Of a stretch of DNA of 64,000 nucleotides, positions 17,657 to 26,979 are shown in pieces. Positions within the stretch are counted from its first letter, which is position 1. Each line of letters opens with the position of its first letter. The notes beneath the pieces were generated by a model. That model was not told the origin of the DNA. It saw only the letters and a list, made by a program, of their open reading frames with translations, and did no database searches. The translations under genes and the position numbers were made by a program. The stretch spans positions 124,001-188,000 of the forward strand of contig NZ_NCSU01000007.1 of NCBI RefSeq assembly GCF_002088945.1, read 5' to 3'. This stretch comes from Henriciella pelagia (lineage in GTDB: Bacteria; Pseudomonadota; Alphaproteobacteria; Caulobacterales; Hyphomonadaceae).

Positions 17657-20482
17657 TCAGCCGCCGAAGCGCGTTGTCACGCTGACCTTGAACGTCCGTC
17701 CGAACGGGTTGTGGGTGTACGGATCGTAGTTCAGGTCAAAGGCCGCGAATGGCGGGTCTTCATCGGTGATATTGACCACTGACAGGCCGAGATCGAACGC
17801 ATCTGCACGATAGGTGTAGAACGCATCGAACGTGGTCTGGCTGTCGATTTCAGCACCGACGCCGCCTCGGGCTGCCGCTGCACGCTCATCGTCATAGGAA
17901 TCGACATGGCGCATGACACCACGGACATTGTGGTTACCCATTGCCCAGTTGGCGAAGAAGTTGCCCTTCCACTGCGGCAGGGAACGCGAGAAGTTCGACC
18001 GGTTGAACTGGCCGACACGGTCGCCACCCGCAATCAGGACGCCTTCGATTTCGAAGTCGTCGACATCATATTCGATGATGTATGTCGCTTCACCGCCAAT
18101 GGAGAACTCCGAAGCCCCCATATCCCAGACCTGCTCGGCTCGAAGGTCGATACCAGAGGTCTTGATGTCCGGGCCGTTCACAATGTTGGTGCGGATCCGG
18201 GCGATTTCATTCGCCTGGTTTATGCCGTCATCATTATTGTCCGTAAATGTGATGCGAGAAATAATCGGGTTCTCAGTATCTCCAGCGTTAATGGCCGCCA
18301 CGGCAGCGCCCACAATGTCAGCCTGATCTTCAACGATGATCGGATCAGAGAAGTCGAAATTGTAATAATCAATCGACGCCGTGAAACCATTCAGGTTGTC
18401 GTAGAGACCACCAATATTGAAGCTGAAAGCACTTTCCGGGCTGAGCTCTGGATTGCCGAACTGGTCCACCGCCTTGAATGCAGAAGCCGCGCTGACGAAT
18501 TGCAGAGTCGTTGCGACACCGTCCAGCTGGTTAAGCGTTGGCCCCCGGAAAGAGGTCTGGGCCGAACCACGCAGGGCGAGCTGATCGTTGACCTGCCACT
18601 TACCGGCCACTTTCGGGTCGAAGGTCGAGCCGACTTCACCGCCATAGTCCTCATACCGGACGGCGAACTGCATATCGACATCCTCGAAGAGCGGAACCTG
18701 GAGCTCGCCGAATACGGCGTAGATCGTCTGATCCCGGTCGGCAGGGGTCGTGCCCGCGAGGAAGGAGAATGGTCCTGTACCTCCTGGGCCCGGATTAACA
18801 GTGAGATCGGTCACCTCATTGGGATCGACCTCATATCCTTCGCGGCGAACCTGGACGCCCGCAGCCCAACCGACTGAACCGCCGGACGTCTGGACATTGG
18901 AAATACCAGATACCGACGCGTCCCAGACCAGAAGGTCCGTCGTGACGACTGTGCCGACGCCATCTGTCATCCAGTCGGCCAGCGCCGCTGAATTGGCGAG
19001 TGCCGGATTGTACTGGGGATTCGCATTGCCGTTGATCGCACCAGCCTGAATCGCATTGGAGAACGGGTTGTAGTATTCACATCCGCCCTGACCCGGGACC
19101 GCACCGGCCGGCACAGCACCAGTATTCGCGTCACCGCAAAGACCGAAGCCCTGCAGCGCAATGGTCAGACCATTGATGTATGTGTCATTGGTAATCCGCT
19201 CACCTTCCGTGGTGGACCAGCTAAGCGCCGTGTCCCAGGTCACCCCATTCGACCACTGCCCCGTGAGATCGCCTGCGAGACGATAGGACTCATAGGTCCG
19301 GAATCCTTCCTGAGGCCCGTTATTGGTACCGGGGAAACCGCCCCAGCCGAACGAGCGACCAATGTACAGAGCAGCCAAAGTCCCCGCCGGGAACGCACCC
19401 GGATTATCAGCCATATATTGCTGCAAGCCCGGGTGTGAGCCTGGGACAACCTGGTTTGTGAGAACCTGCGGCGGATAGGAAGGGGAGGTCTTCCAGGATG
19501 GAACGTCGCTGAAGCCATACAGGCCTTCAAGGTGGAAATCGACACCATTTGCAAAGGTCCGGTTGTATTCGGAGAAGACCTGATAGCGCTCTTCTTCTTC
19601 GACCAGATTGTCGAACTGCGTGAACTGGAACCGGCAGGTGCCGACCACTGTGCCGCCAACGTCCGTACAGCCGCTGTCCAGAACCGGTCCGCTAATTGCG
19701 CCAATTGCGCCGTTTACGACACCGAGCGGAACGTAATAGCCCGGATTGGAAAGCGACGACCAGCCGCCGACCGGGTTGTCTTCATAAGGCAGAATTGCCC
19801 AGTCCTTTTCCAGAAGCGGAACCTCGTTGCGAAAATTGTAGCCGACCGAGGTGACCCAGCTCCAATTGTCCCCCTGAAGCCCATAGGCAGCGTTGATGTT
19901 GTAGTCGCCATCGGTGCCATCAAAGGTCGAATAGTCTCCGCCAATCTCAAATCCGCTAAGGTCATCGCGCGTGATGAAGTTGACCACACCTGCAATTGCG
20001 TCCGACCCGTAAATGGCAGCCGCGCCGTCCTTCAGAACTTCAATCCGGCCGACCGCGGCGGAGGGTATCATGTTGGTGTCGACGAAGAGCTGGGCCTGCT
20101 CGCCAATCGCATAGGGGTGAACGGTCTGGCGCCGGCCATTGATCAGCACAAGCGTCCGGGCCGGGCCAAGGCCCCTCAGATTGACGTTCGACGTCCCTTC
20201 CAGGCCGTTCGATGCGAACTGGTTGGTCTGCCCGTCCACACCGGACGAGACACCGAGATTGCGAATAAGCTCCGTAATGCTCGGCGAGCCTTCGATCTTC
20301 AGGTCGCCCGCGGTCAGGACGTCCACAGGCAGCGCCGCGTCTTCCGGCGTACCCGCAATGGCGGAACCTGTCACAGTAACTGTCGACTGGCGCAGCGTGT
20401 CATCGTCCTGAGCTGCAGCGGTCCCTGCTGCACCGAGCACCAATATTGATGCCCCAAAGGCGAGCTTTGATCCAAGCTTCAT
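17657..20482 (-). CDS. TonB-dependent outer membrane receptor
   Basis: The 941-residue protein has a signal peptide (MKLGSKLAFGASILVLGAAG, cut after AAAQ), a plug domain at about 30-160 with VLKDGAAAIYGSDAIAGVVN, and a long beta-barrel ending with the aromatic, Phe-containing strand TFKVSVTTRFGG. The type resembles large sphingomonad/caulobacter receptors for oligosaccharides, peptides or other large ligands; the substrate is not deducible. The ATG has a strong GGGAGG site. The region upstream is unusually A+T-rich. No SusD or TonB partner gene adjoins it, and no TonB box can be assigned with certainty. Confidence 0.93.
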   Translation of the reverse strand: MKLGSKLAFGASILVLGAAGTAAAQDDDTLRQSTVTVTGSAIAGTPEDAALPVDVLTAGDLKIEGSPSITELIRNLGVSSGVDGQTNQFASNGLEGTSNVNLRGLGPARTLVLINGRRQTVHPYAIGEQAQLFVDTNMIPSAAVGRIEVLKDGAAAIYGSDAIAGVVNFITRDDLSGFEIGGDYSTFDGTDGDYNINAAYGLQGDNWSWVTSVGYNFRNEVPLLEKDWAILPYEDNPVGGWSSLSNPGYYVPLGVVNGAIGAISGPVLDSGCTDVGGTVVGTCRFQFTQFDNLVEEEERYQVFSEYNRTFANGVDFHLEGLYGFSDVPSWKTSPSYPPQVLTNQVVPGSHPGLQQYMADNPGAFPAGTLAALYIGRSFGWGGFPGTNNGPQEGFRTYESYRLAGDLTGQWSNGVTWDTALSWSTTEGERITNDTYINGLTIALQGFGLCGDANTGAVPAGAVPGQGGCEYYNPFSNAIQAGAINGNANPQYNPALANSAALADWMTDGVGTVVTTDLLVWDASVSGISNVQTSGGSVGWAAGVQVRREGYEVDPNEVTDLTVNPGPGGTGPFSFLAGTTPADRDQTIYAVFGELQVPLFEDVDMQFAVRYEDYGGEVGSTFDPKVAGKWQVNDQLALRGSAQTSFRGPTLNQLDGVATTLQFVSAASAFKAVDQFGNPELSPESAFSFNIGGLYDNLNGFTASIDYYNFDFSDPIIVEDQADIVGAAVAAINAGDTENPIISRITFTDNNDDGINQANEIARIRTNIVNGPDIKTSGIDLRAEQVWDMGASEFSIGGEATYIIEYDVDDFEIEGVLIAGGDRVGQFNRSNFSRSLPQWKGNFFANWAMGNHNVRGVMRHVDSYDDERAAAARGGVGAEIDSQTTFDAFYTYRADAFDLGLSVVNITDEDPPFAAFDLNYDPYTHNPFGRTFKVSVTTRFGG

Positions 20483-20772
20483 AGTATTCCTCCCAAAATT
20501 AAAATACTTTATATTTCTTATTATTTTTTTTATTCACCTGCCCTTTGAAAGCAGATTCCCCCTCATGCTGACCGATATCGATCTGATTTCAATTAGGTTT
20601 TTATGCTGCACCGCCGAATACCATTCATTTTCATGTGGGCGGCGCACCATCGCAGTATTTTGCTATCTCCAATGAACTAGGGATGTTTCTGGGACACAGC
20701 TGCGGTAACGCAGCGGAATCATGCAGCTCTACTTGAGAAACCGGGTCAAAACTGCCATTTCGGCCAATATAG
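20483..20772. promoter_or_regulatory. A+T-rich divergent intergenic region between the TonB receptor and selO
   Basis: About 290 bases without a gene. The first 55 bases are very A+T-rich (A- and T-tracts at 20500-20535) and immediately precede the receptor's GGGAGG site, so the receptor promoter is expected there. No operator can be named. The selO-proximal half shows no strong motif. Confidence 0.4.
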
Positions 20773-22200
20773 ATGACCAACCACCTTCCCATTCTCGAAC
20801 TTTCCGATGCGTTCGCAGACGCAGCATCGCCCGCGCATTTTGGCATGGCTCTGTTGCGATTTCGCAACACTCGATGGGCCAAGAATGTCAAACTGGGGGA
20901 GCTGGACGAAAATGACTGGATCCGCCATTTCGCCGAATTCATTCCGCTGAACGACAATCTTCAACAGCCGCTGGCCCTGCGATATCACGGCCACCAGTTC
21001 GGTGTTTACAATCCTGAACTGGGCGACGGTCGCGGCTTCCTTTTTGCGCAGGTGCGAGATGAAACTGGTCGTCTTCTCGACCTTGGAACCAAGGGATCAG
21101 GACAGACGCGCTGGTCCCGGCAAGGGGATGGGCGGCTGACGCTGAAGGGCGGCGTCCGCGAAGTTCTCGCCGCGCAATACCTGGAAGCGCATGGCGTCAA
21201 GACATCCAAACCCTTCAGTCTTATCGAGACCGGTGACGAGCTATACCGCAATGACGAGCCGTCGCCAGCGCGCTCTTCGGTCCTTGTGCGCCTCTCGCAT
21301 AGCCACATACGCTTCGGCACATTCCAGAGGGTCGCGTACCTTAACGAGCGCGAGAATCTGGCGCGGCTCATCCGTCACTGCGCTGAGGTCTACTATCCCG
21401 ACACCGTCGATGATGATCTCGGCGTCATGGCGCCAGCCCTGCTACAGCGCATCACCGCCGAAACTGCCCGCATGGTGGCCCAGTGGATGGCCTGCGGCTT
21501 TGTGCACGGCGTAATGAATACGGACAATTTCAACATTACCGGCGAAAGCTTCGATTACGGGCCATGGCGCTTCCTGCCCTGGTCAGATCCGAACTTCACG
21601 GCAGCCTATTTCGACCAGCAGGGCCTTTATCGCTTCGGGCGCCAACCGACGCAGGGTCTCTGGGCACTGCAACAGCTTGCCTCGACATTCACGCTTGTTT
21701 GCGACGCGGAACCGTTAAGCGATGCGCTGCAGACCTATGAGAGCGCTTATCAGCACGCCCTTGCCAAGCATAATCTGAAGCTGTTCGGCCTTGAATCCTC
21801 TGCCGATCTCAAGACCGACCTCACTTTCCTGCAGACGCTGTATAACTGGATGTCGGACACGCAGGCACCGTGGGCGCAGGTCTTCTTCGACTGGTTCTGT
21901 GGCCGCGAAAGCGAAAGCCGCGCCAAGGCCAGCCCGATTGGCGATCTTTATTCCGCGCCGGCCTTTGCGCCTGTCCTCGACCAGCTCGTCGCATTTGAAC
22001 CTCACCGGACCGAGCGCCTCTCCCATGACTACTGGCAGCGCCGAACCCCGGTCACCCTGCTCTATGATGATGTCGAAGCCCTGTGGGAGCCAATCGCTGA
22101 ACAGGATGACTGGTCAGGCTTTGAGCGGGCTCTAGATGCCATCGAGGCAGCGAGGCTTGCCCTCGATATTCCGTTTGAGACGCCCCCGTCAGAGGCATAG
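20773..22200 (+). CDS. selO: SelO-family protein adenylyltransferase (YdiU/UPF0061)
   Basis: The 475-residue pseudokinase-like enzyme transfers AMP to proteins, in known members during redox stress. Conserved segments include YHGHQFGVYNPELGDGR near 75, DLGTKGSGQTRWSRQGDGR near 105, SLIETGDELYRNDEPSPARS near 150 and the metal-binding VHGVMNTDNF near 240. Length is typical. The C-terminal Cys/Sec seen in some members is absent: the protein ends PPSEA. It is transcribed away from the TonB receptor. Confidence 0.93.
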   Translation: MTNHLPILELSDAFADAASPAHFGMALLRFRNTRWAKNVKLGELDENDWIRHFAEFIPLNDNLQQPLALRYHGHQFGVYNPELGDGRGFLFAQVRDETGRLLDLGTKGSGQTRWSRQGDGRLTLKGGVREVLAAQYLEAHGVKTSKPFSLIETGDELYRNDEPSPARSSVLVRLSHSHIRFGTFQRVAYLNERENLARLIRHCAEVYYPDTVDDDLGVMAPALLQRITAETARMVAQWMACGFVHGVMNTDNFNITGESFDYGPWRFLPWSDPNFTAAYFDQQGLYRFGRQPTQGLWALQQLASTFTLVCDAEPLSDALQTYESAYQHALAKHNLKLFGLESSADLKTDLTFLQTLYNWMSDTQAPWAQVFFDWFCGRESESRAKASPIGDLYSAPAFAPVLDQLVAFEPHRTERLSHDYWQRRTPVTLLYDDVEALWEPIAEQDDWSGFERALDAIEAARLALDIPFETPPSEA

Positions 22201-22306
22201 ATTGCCCCTGCGACAGATTTTATCGCTGCGCTGCAGCAAAATTTGTGTCATCAAGCCGGGAAACGCCTGAAAATATACACGAGACCGGGCCCGGAGGACT
22301 TTTGAA

Positions 22307-23992
22307 ATGGATGCAGCCGTCACCGACAAGACATCGCCGATCATGGGTGGACTGATCGAAGCCATGAACGAGGCCGTTGTCAGCCTTGAAGCCTATGGCG
22401 AAGACGCCAAAGCCTCGATGAAGGCCAGGCTCGCGCCTGGCGGCAAGCCCGATCGCAAGCTGCTGGAAGTTCATCAGCATGCCGCACACGGCCTGTCCTG
22501 GGTCATCACCTATATCGAAACGCTACGCGAAACCGCCCACTGGGCAGAGCGGATTCAGGGCGAAGGCAAGTTTGGTGAAATCGAGCAGCTTCTCTCGCAG
22601 ATCCTGTTTGCAGAATACTGCGCGCAACTGATCGGCGGCATCCCGATGAACCAGGGCGAGATCATCCGTCCGGCCGACCTTGGCGTCACCAAAGCCGGGA
22701 TGCAGCGTCTTTTCGACCCTGCCGTCCAGCGCTTCATGACAGAGGGCAAGACGTCCGATGCGCTCGCTGCTGCCGCGAAACACCTGCCGGACGCGCTCGG
22801 GCGCGCCACGGTGGAGGAGACCGGCCTCGACGAGACGCTGACCATGATCCGCGACCAGTTCCGCCGCTTCTCGGACGACCGCATCGTGCCCCATGCCCAT
22901 GAGTGGCACCTGAAGAATGACTATATCCCCATGCCCGTCGTCGAAGAGATGGCTGAGCTTGGCGTGTTCGGCCTCACCATTCCGGAAGAGTATGGTGGCC
23001 TTGGCCTCGGCAAGACGTCGATGTGCGTAGTCTCCGAAGAGCTTTCGCGCGGCTATATCGGCGTTGGCTCGCTCGGCACGCGCTCCGAAATCGCTGCGGA
23101 ACTGCTGCTGAATGGCGGCACCGAAGCGCAGAAGGAAAAATACCTTCCCGCAATCTCATCCGGCGAAATCCTGCCGACAGCCGTCTTCACAGAGCCGAAT
23201 ACCGGCTCTGACCTCGGCAGCCTGAAGACCCGCGCGGTCAAGGATGGCGACACCTACAAGATCACCGGTAACAAGACCTGGATCACCCACCCCGTCCGTG
23301 CGGACCTGATGACGGTGCTCGCACGCACGGACCCGGCCACGAACAATTTCTCCGGCCTCTCCATGTTTCTCGCGGAAAAGCCACGCGGCGACGATGACAA
23401 TCCGTTCCCGGCAAAAGGCATGACGGGCGGCGAGATCGAGGTGATCGGCTATCGTGGCATGAAGGAATACGAGATCGGCTTTGATGAGTTCGAGGTTCCT
23501 GCTGCAAACCTGCTCGGCGAAACCGAAGGCATGGGCTTTCGCCACCTGATGGCGACCTTTGAAGGCGCCCGCATCCAGACAGCTGCCCGTGCCATCGGTG
23601 TTGGCCAGTGCGCCTTCGAACTCGGCCTTCGCTATGCGCTGGACCGCACGCAGTTCGGCAAGCCTCTCTATTCCTTCCCGCGTGTCTCGAACAAGCTTGT
23701 GATGATGGCCGCCGAACTCGTTGGCCTGCGTCAGCTCACCTATTTCTCGGCGCGTCAGAAAGATGCGGGCAAGCGGTGCGACCTCGAGGCCGGCATGGCA
23801 AAGCTGCTCGCCGCCCGCGTCTCATGGGCGGCCGCCGACAACGCCCTGCAGATCCATGGCGGCAATGGCTTTGCGATGGAATACCCGATTTCCCGCGTTC
23901 TCGCCGATGCCCGCATCATGAACATCTTCGAAGGTGCCGGAGAAATCCAGGCCATGGTCATCGCAAGACGGCTGGTCGAGGGCGGAAACTAG
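22307..23992 (+). CDS. mcd: Acyl-CoA dehydrogenase, probably (2S)-methylsuccinyl-CoA dehydrogenase
   Basis: The 561-residue flavoprotein has a classical acyl-CoA dehydrogenase core from about 185 onward (TIPEEYGGLGLGK, FTEPNTGSDLGSLKTRAV, QIHGGNGFAMEYPISR) plus a 170-residue N-terminal extension containing LEVHQHAAHGLSWVITYIET. That extension and total length match Mcd of the ethylmalonyl-CoA pathway, which oxidises methylsuccinyl-CoA to mesaconyl-CoA. GGAGG precedes the ATG. The stop codon shares CTAG with the convergent RDD gene. Other pathway genes (ccr, ecm) are not in the window, so the assignment rests on sequence alone. Confidence 0.82.
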   Translation: MDAAVTDKTSPIMGGLIEAMNEAVVSLEAYGEDAKASMKARLAPGGKPDRKLLEVHQHAAHGLSWVITYIETLRETAHWAERIQGEGKFGEIEQLLSQILFAEYCAQLIGGIPMNQGEIIRPADLGVTKAGMQRLFDPAVQRFMTEGKTSDALAAAAKHLPDALGRATVEETGLDETLTMIRDQFRRFSDDRIVPHAHEWHLKNDYIPMPVVEEMAELGVFGLTIPEEYGGLGLGKTSMCVVSEELSRGYIGVGSLGTRSEIAAELLLNGGTEAQKEKYLPAISSGEILPTAVFTEPNTGSDLGSLKTRAVKDGDTYKITGNKTWITHPVRADLMTVLARTDPATNNFSGLSMFLAEKPRGDDDNPFPAKGMTGGEIEVIGYRGMKEYEIGFDEFEVPAANLLGETEGMGFRHLMATFEGARIQTAARAIGVGQCAFELGLRYALDRTQFGKPLYSFPRVSNKLVMMAAELVGLRQLTYFSARQKDAGKRCDLEAGMAKLLAARVSWAAADNALQIHGGNGFAMEYPISRVLADARIMNIFEGAGEIQAMVIARRLVEGGN

Positions 23993-24546
23993 CGCTTGAG
24001 CGACATCAGACGCACGGCCTGCGTGCCGGACTCCCGGTCCCAGTGATAAGTGCCGGGGGTGGCGTCTTCCTGCGAGGCGGCGATGAAGGTGACCGGCCAG
24101 AGGCAGGTCGCAACAAAGCTTGAAATTGTGCGGTGGGCAAATTCCGGCTCACTGTTTGCGCCGTCGGCCGGCAGGATGGTATAGCCCATCACATACTGGC
24201 CGAGCGTCGCGCGCCCGAACACGCCATGCAGCCAGAAATAGCTGAACACCAGCGCGACACCCACGATCACGGCCGCTACGGGCACCAGCATCGACATGAG
24301 CGGATGCAGCACCATGAAGAGCGCGATGAGATCAATCAGGAATGCCGCAAACCGGCGCCAGAGGAGCACGGGTTCTGTGGTTTCGATCGTGTCGGATTCA
24401 GGAATGTAACCGAAAGCAAATGCGCCGAGCGCCAGGCCGGAAAACAGGTGTACGGAGCCGGTATCGGGCAAGAGGCCGAGCTGGGGCACCCCAACCCAGA
24501 TCCCGAACAGCACCACCAAAACTGTAAGGACCATCCAGCGGTTCAT
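23989..24546 (-). CDS. RDD-family membrane protein
   Basis: The 185-residue protein has several predicted membrane segments (about 5-25, 30-50, 72-115) and the RDD family pattern: RRFAAFLIDLIALF in the first RDD helix and ATLGQYVMGYTI in the second. Some RDD proteins act in sodium/proton exchange; most have unknown roles. The start is placed at ATG 24546; a GTG at 24597 would add 17 residues without similarity. The TAG stop overlaps that of mcd in CTAG. Confidence 0.75.
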   Translation of the reverse strand: MNRWMVLTVLVVLFGIWVGVPQLGLLPDTGSVHLFSGLALGAFAFGYIPESDTIETTEPVLLWRRFAAFLIDLIALFMVLHPLMSMLVPVAAVIVGVALVFSYFWLHGVFGRATLGQYVMGYTILPADGANSEPEFAHRTISSFVATCLWPVTFIAASQEDATPGTYHWDRESGTQAVRLMSLKR

Positions 24547-24674
24547 CGCAACAGCATTAGCGCCCTGGATTGCCTGCGCGTCAATGCAGGCCCACACGAT
24601 CGCTGCAAGTTTTTGACAGGGCAGAGCGCTGGGCTGATCGACAGGTTGAGTTTCTGTGTCTAAAGCCTGCCTTC

Positions 24675-25019
24675 ATGGACGAAGCCGACTGGAATTTCAC
24701 CGAGCAGCAGGCCGAAACGGTCTGGACGTGCGAGCAGCTGCGCGACAAGCAGAACATAAAGCCGCATAGCGAGATCATGCTCGATCTCTTCTTTCTGCCC
24801 ATTGAAGGCGAAGACGCCCGCAAGGAGGCCTTCGAGAAAGCGCTCGGCGCGTTTGGCTATGACGTCGATGTGGAGAGCGAGGGTGACACGGTTGCCTGCG
24901 TGATCGGCCCGATCCCCTTCACGCCGCAGGACATCTGGCTCCACGAGGAACGCACGACCAAGATGGCGCTGGCCCGCGGCTACAAGCCGGACGGATGGGG
25001 CTTTGCCGAACCGGAGTAA
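24675..25019 (+). CDS. RraB-like ribonuclease E inhibitor domain protein
   Basis: This acidic 114-residue protein matches the RraB family (ribonuclease E regulators) in its alternating pattern: DLFFLPIEGEDARKEAFEKA, then GYDVDVESEGDTVACVIGP. In E. coli RraB binds RNase E and changes its substrate choice; the role in alphaproteobacteria is less clear. The ATG at 24675 begins the conserved part (MDEADWNFTEQQ). It ends 18 bases from the stop of the convergent repeat protein. Confidence 0.7.
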   Translation: MDEADWNFTEQQAETVWTCEQLRDKQNIKPHSEIMLDLFFLPIEGEDARKEAFEKALGAFGYDVDVESEGDTVACVIGPIPFTPQDIWLHEERTTKMALARGYKPDGWGFAEPE

Positions 25020-25037
25020 ATCAGCGTTCTCGGCCCC

Positions 25038-25739
25038 TTACTCGGTGTGCAAATCCTCTGGAAACTCACATTTGTTGCCGATCATCTGGTAAGGCCGGTC
25101 GCAAGCCCAGCGATCGCCGCCAAAGTCGAGGTGCGCGTTTTGCGGCACCTCGACCTTCACGCATGCATCCCCCACCGCAGTAAAGCCCCGCTCGCACGTC
25201 CAGGCTTGACCATAGACGGACTCCGCCAGGTAGCCGTTCTCCGGCACCTGGACCATGCGGCAGGTATTGTTGATTGCTTCGTATCCGCGCTCGCACTGCC
25301 AGCCATGCCCATATTGGACATTGGTCAGAAACCCGTTCTCTGGAACCTCGATTTTCAGACACTCATTAAGTTCCAGGCGATAGCCCCGCTCGCATTCCCA
25401 GCCACGACCCGACGAGTTGAGAAAGCCGTTATCAGGCACAGGGATTTCGATGCAAGCATCTCCCCTTTCGGTGTATCCGCGGGCGCACATCCAGCCTTTG
25501 CCAAAACTGCGCCCGTCAAGATAGGCATTGGCTGGAAGAATAATTTTGCCGCAATTGTCGCCGTCTTCCTTGAAGCCGGGCTTGCAGCGCCACTTTTTAC
25601 CATAAGGCTGCGGCTGCGCATTGGCAGGCATCTCGAAGACATTATCAGATGGTTGAGCAAGAGCATGACCTGCGCCGAACATAGCCGACAGCGACATCAT
25701 CCCTGCACCAAGCAGAGCGTATTGCAATGTGATAAACAT
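25038..25739 (-). CDS. Exported cysteine-rich protein with six W-C repeats
   Basis: A signal peptide (MFITLQYALLGAGMMSLSAM, cut after ALAQ) is followed by six imperfect repeats of 30-33 residues, each with the frame GW-x-CERGY-x6-7-C-x3-VPENG-x-L. Each repeat has two cysteines, so each is likely a small disulfide-bonded unit in the periplasm or at the surface. The repeats are recognisable but I know no function. The ATG at 25739 gives a proper signal peptide; the frame is open upstream to 25814. The 233-residue protein stands alone, convergent with the RraB-like gene. Confidence 0.75.
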   Translation of the reverse strand: MFITLQYALLGAGMMSLSAMFGAGHALAQPSDNVFEMPANAQPQPYGKKWRCKPGFKEDGDNCGKIILPANAYLDGRSFGKGWMCARGYTERGDACIEIPVPDNGFLNSSGRGWECERGYRLELNECLKIEVPENGFLTNVQYGHGWQCERGYEAINNTCRMVQVPENGYLAESVYGQAWTCERGFTAVGDACVKVEVPQNAHLDFGGDRWACDRPYQMIGNKCEFPEDLHTE

Positions 25740-25955
25740 TATGAACCGCAGCCTTTCCAAGGCGAAGCTGCCTGAGGACGAGTCCGCTTTTGAAAGAAGG
25801 GCCGACACGGGCACCAGGGTCAGACTACCCTGAAGGTGTGCATAGCATGCGCTTTCATACAGGCAGAGTCAAACCTTATTACTTTGCAGAGAGGATGCAC
25901 GTGTGATCCTCGAAGGCGCTTGACACAGACGTTTGCGAAAGTGAAGGCAGCGGAT

Positions 25956-26447
25956 ATGGAAGGATTGCCCGCAGATATCGCCCACAGCATCGAGCTGGCC
26001 GTAGCGCCGGTGTTTCTCATTGCCGGTATTGGCGCGCTGCTGACCGTCCTGACCAATCGCCTTGGCCGCGTTGTGGACCGTTCCCGCGCGCTTGAAATCG
26101 AACTATCCGAAGAAGGCGCGATGGAAGCGCACCCGCGCTGGCGGTCGGAGCTCTGGCTGCTCGACCGGCGCATCTCCTGGATTAACCGGGCGATCGTGCT
26201 TTCGACCGCGGCACTGTTGCTGGTCTGTCTCGTCATCATGACCCTGTTCACAGGACAGCTTTTTGCTGCTGACGTGTCCGGCATCGTCGCGGTCCTGTTC
26301 ATCCTGGCCATGGCTGCGCTCATTGCCGCCACCGGCAGTTTTCTCTGGGAGATTCACGTCGCCGCCGCCATGCTCCGCGTGCGAACGGATCTTCTGGAAA
26401 AGGTGCGACTGAAGCGGGAAAAGAAACGACGCTTCTGGAAAAAGTAA
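25956..26447 (+). CDS. DUF2721 membrane protein
   Basis: The 163-residue protein has three hydrophobic segments (about 12-32, 83-105, 112-132) and the DUF2721 pattern: a first helix followed by LTNRLGRVVDRSR and a basic LLDRRISWINRAI preceding the second helix. The C-terminus is highly basic (KREKKRRFWKK). The function is unknown. GAAGG lies about nine bases before the ATG at 25956. It runs toward the 3' end of rnpB with only two bases between. Confidence 0.75.
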   Translation: MEGLPADIAHSIELAVAPVFLIAGIGALLTVLTNRLGRVVDRSRALEIELSEEGAMEAHPRWRSELWLLDRRISWINRAIVLSTAALLLVCLVIMTLFTGQLFAADVSGIVAVLFILAMAALIAATGSFLWEIHVAAAMLRVRTDLLEKVRLKREKKRRFWKK

Positions 26448-26449
26448 GT

Positions 26450-26844
26450 CTGACCAGACGGCCTGTAAGCCGGGTTCTGTCCAGCGCATAAAGCGCCTGT
26501 GCAGCCATTCCTCTGGGAGCCCTGTCGCCAGGACCCTCACGCGACACACCCGGGGCGCGGGCTGGAAACGGCCCATGCGCACCCCCTATTCGGTCTTGCT
26601 CCAGGCGGGGTTTACCATGCCAGGACTGTTGCCAGCCCCGCGGTGGGCTCTTACCCCACCCTTTCACCCTTACCAATCCGTCCTTCGACAAGCTCAGGAT
26701 GAGGATTGGCGGTCTGCTCTCTGTGGCACTTTCCCTCGGCTCACGCCGGGCGGACATTATCCGCCGCCTTGCTTCCATGGAGCCCGGACTTTCCTCCAGC
26801 AGCAGGTTACCCCACTACCAGCGGCTGCCCGGCCGTCTGGTCAG
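26450..26844 (-). ncRNA. rnpB: RNase P RNA (class A)
   Basis: Read on the minus strand, the 5' end GACCAGACGGCC pairs with GGCCGTCTGGTC at the 3' end, forming P1. The conserved GAGGAAAGTCCGGGCTCC (CR-I) follows at about 26775-26795, with GGCAACAGTC-type and GGGTAAG elements further on and the conserved ACAGAACCCGGCTTACAGGCC near the 3' end. The RNA is the catalytic part of RNase P, which matures tRNA 5' ends. One helix carries a dispersed palindromic element (26673-26709). The 3' end abuts the DUF2721 stop codon. Confidence 0.96.
26673..26709. repeat. Dispersed palindromic element in a variable helix of rnpB
   Basis: The segment CCAATCC...GGATTGG forms a hairpin whose inner part is GTCCTTCGACAAGCTCAGGA. 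The same inner sequence, in a slightly different form, forms the intrinsic terminator at 47410-47449. It therefore looks like a small repeat family settled in a non-essential helix (probably P12) of RNase P RNA. Confidence 0.7.
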
Positions 26845-26849
26845 GAAAG

Positions 26850-26890
26850 GGATATAGGGGATGACGGGCGAATATGCCAGAAACGATGGC
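26850..26890 (-). promoter_or_regulatory. Probable rnpB promoter
   Basis: On the minus strand TATATC (26857-26852) lies about seven bases before the start of the RNA, as expected for a -10 box. CTGGCA about 18 bases further upstream is a partial match (4 of 6) to TTGACA. Confidence 0.4.
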
Positions 26891-26979
26891 CGTCCCAGGC
26901 GCCGGCGCAGCTCAACCGTTTGCACCGGCATCGCGCGATACCACCGCTGGCAGGGCGGCGCGAAAGCTGGACGGCAGAC

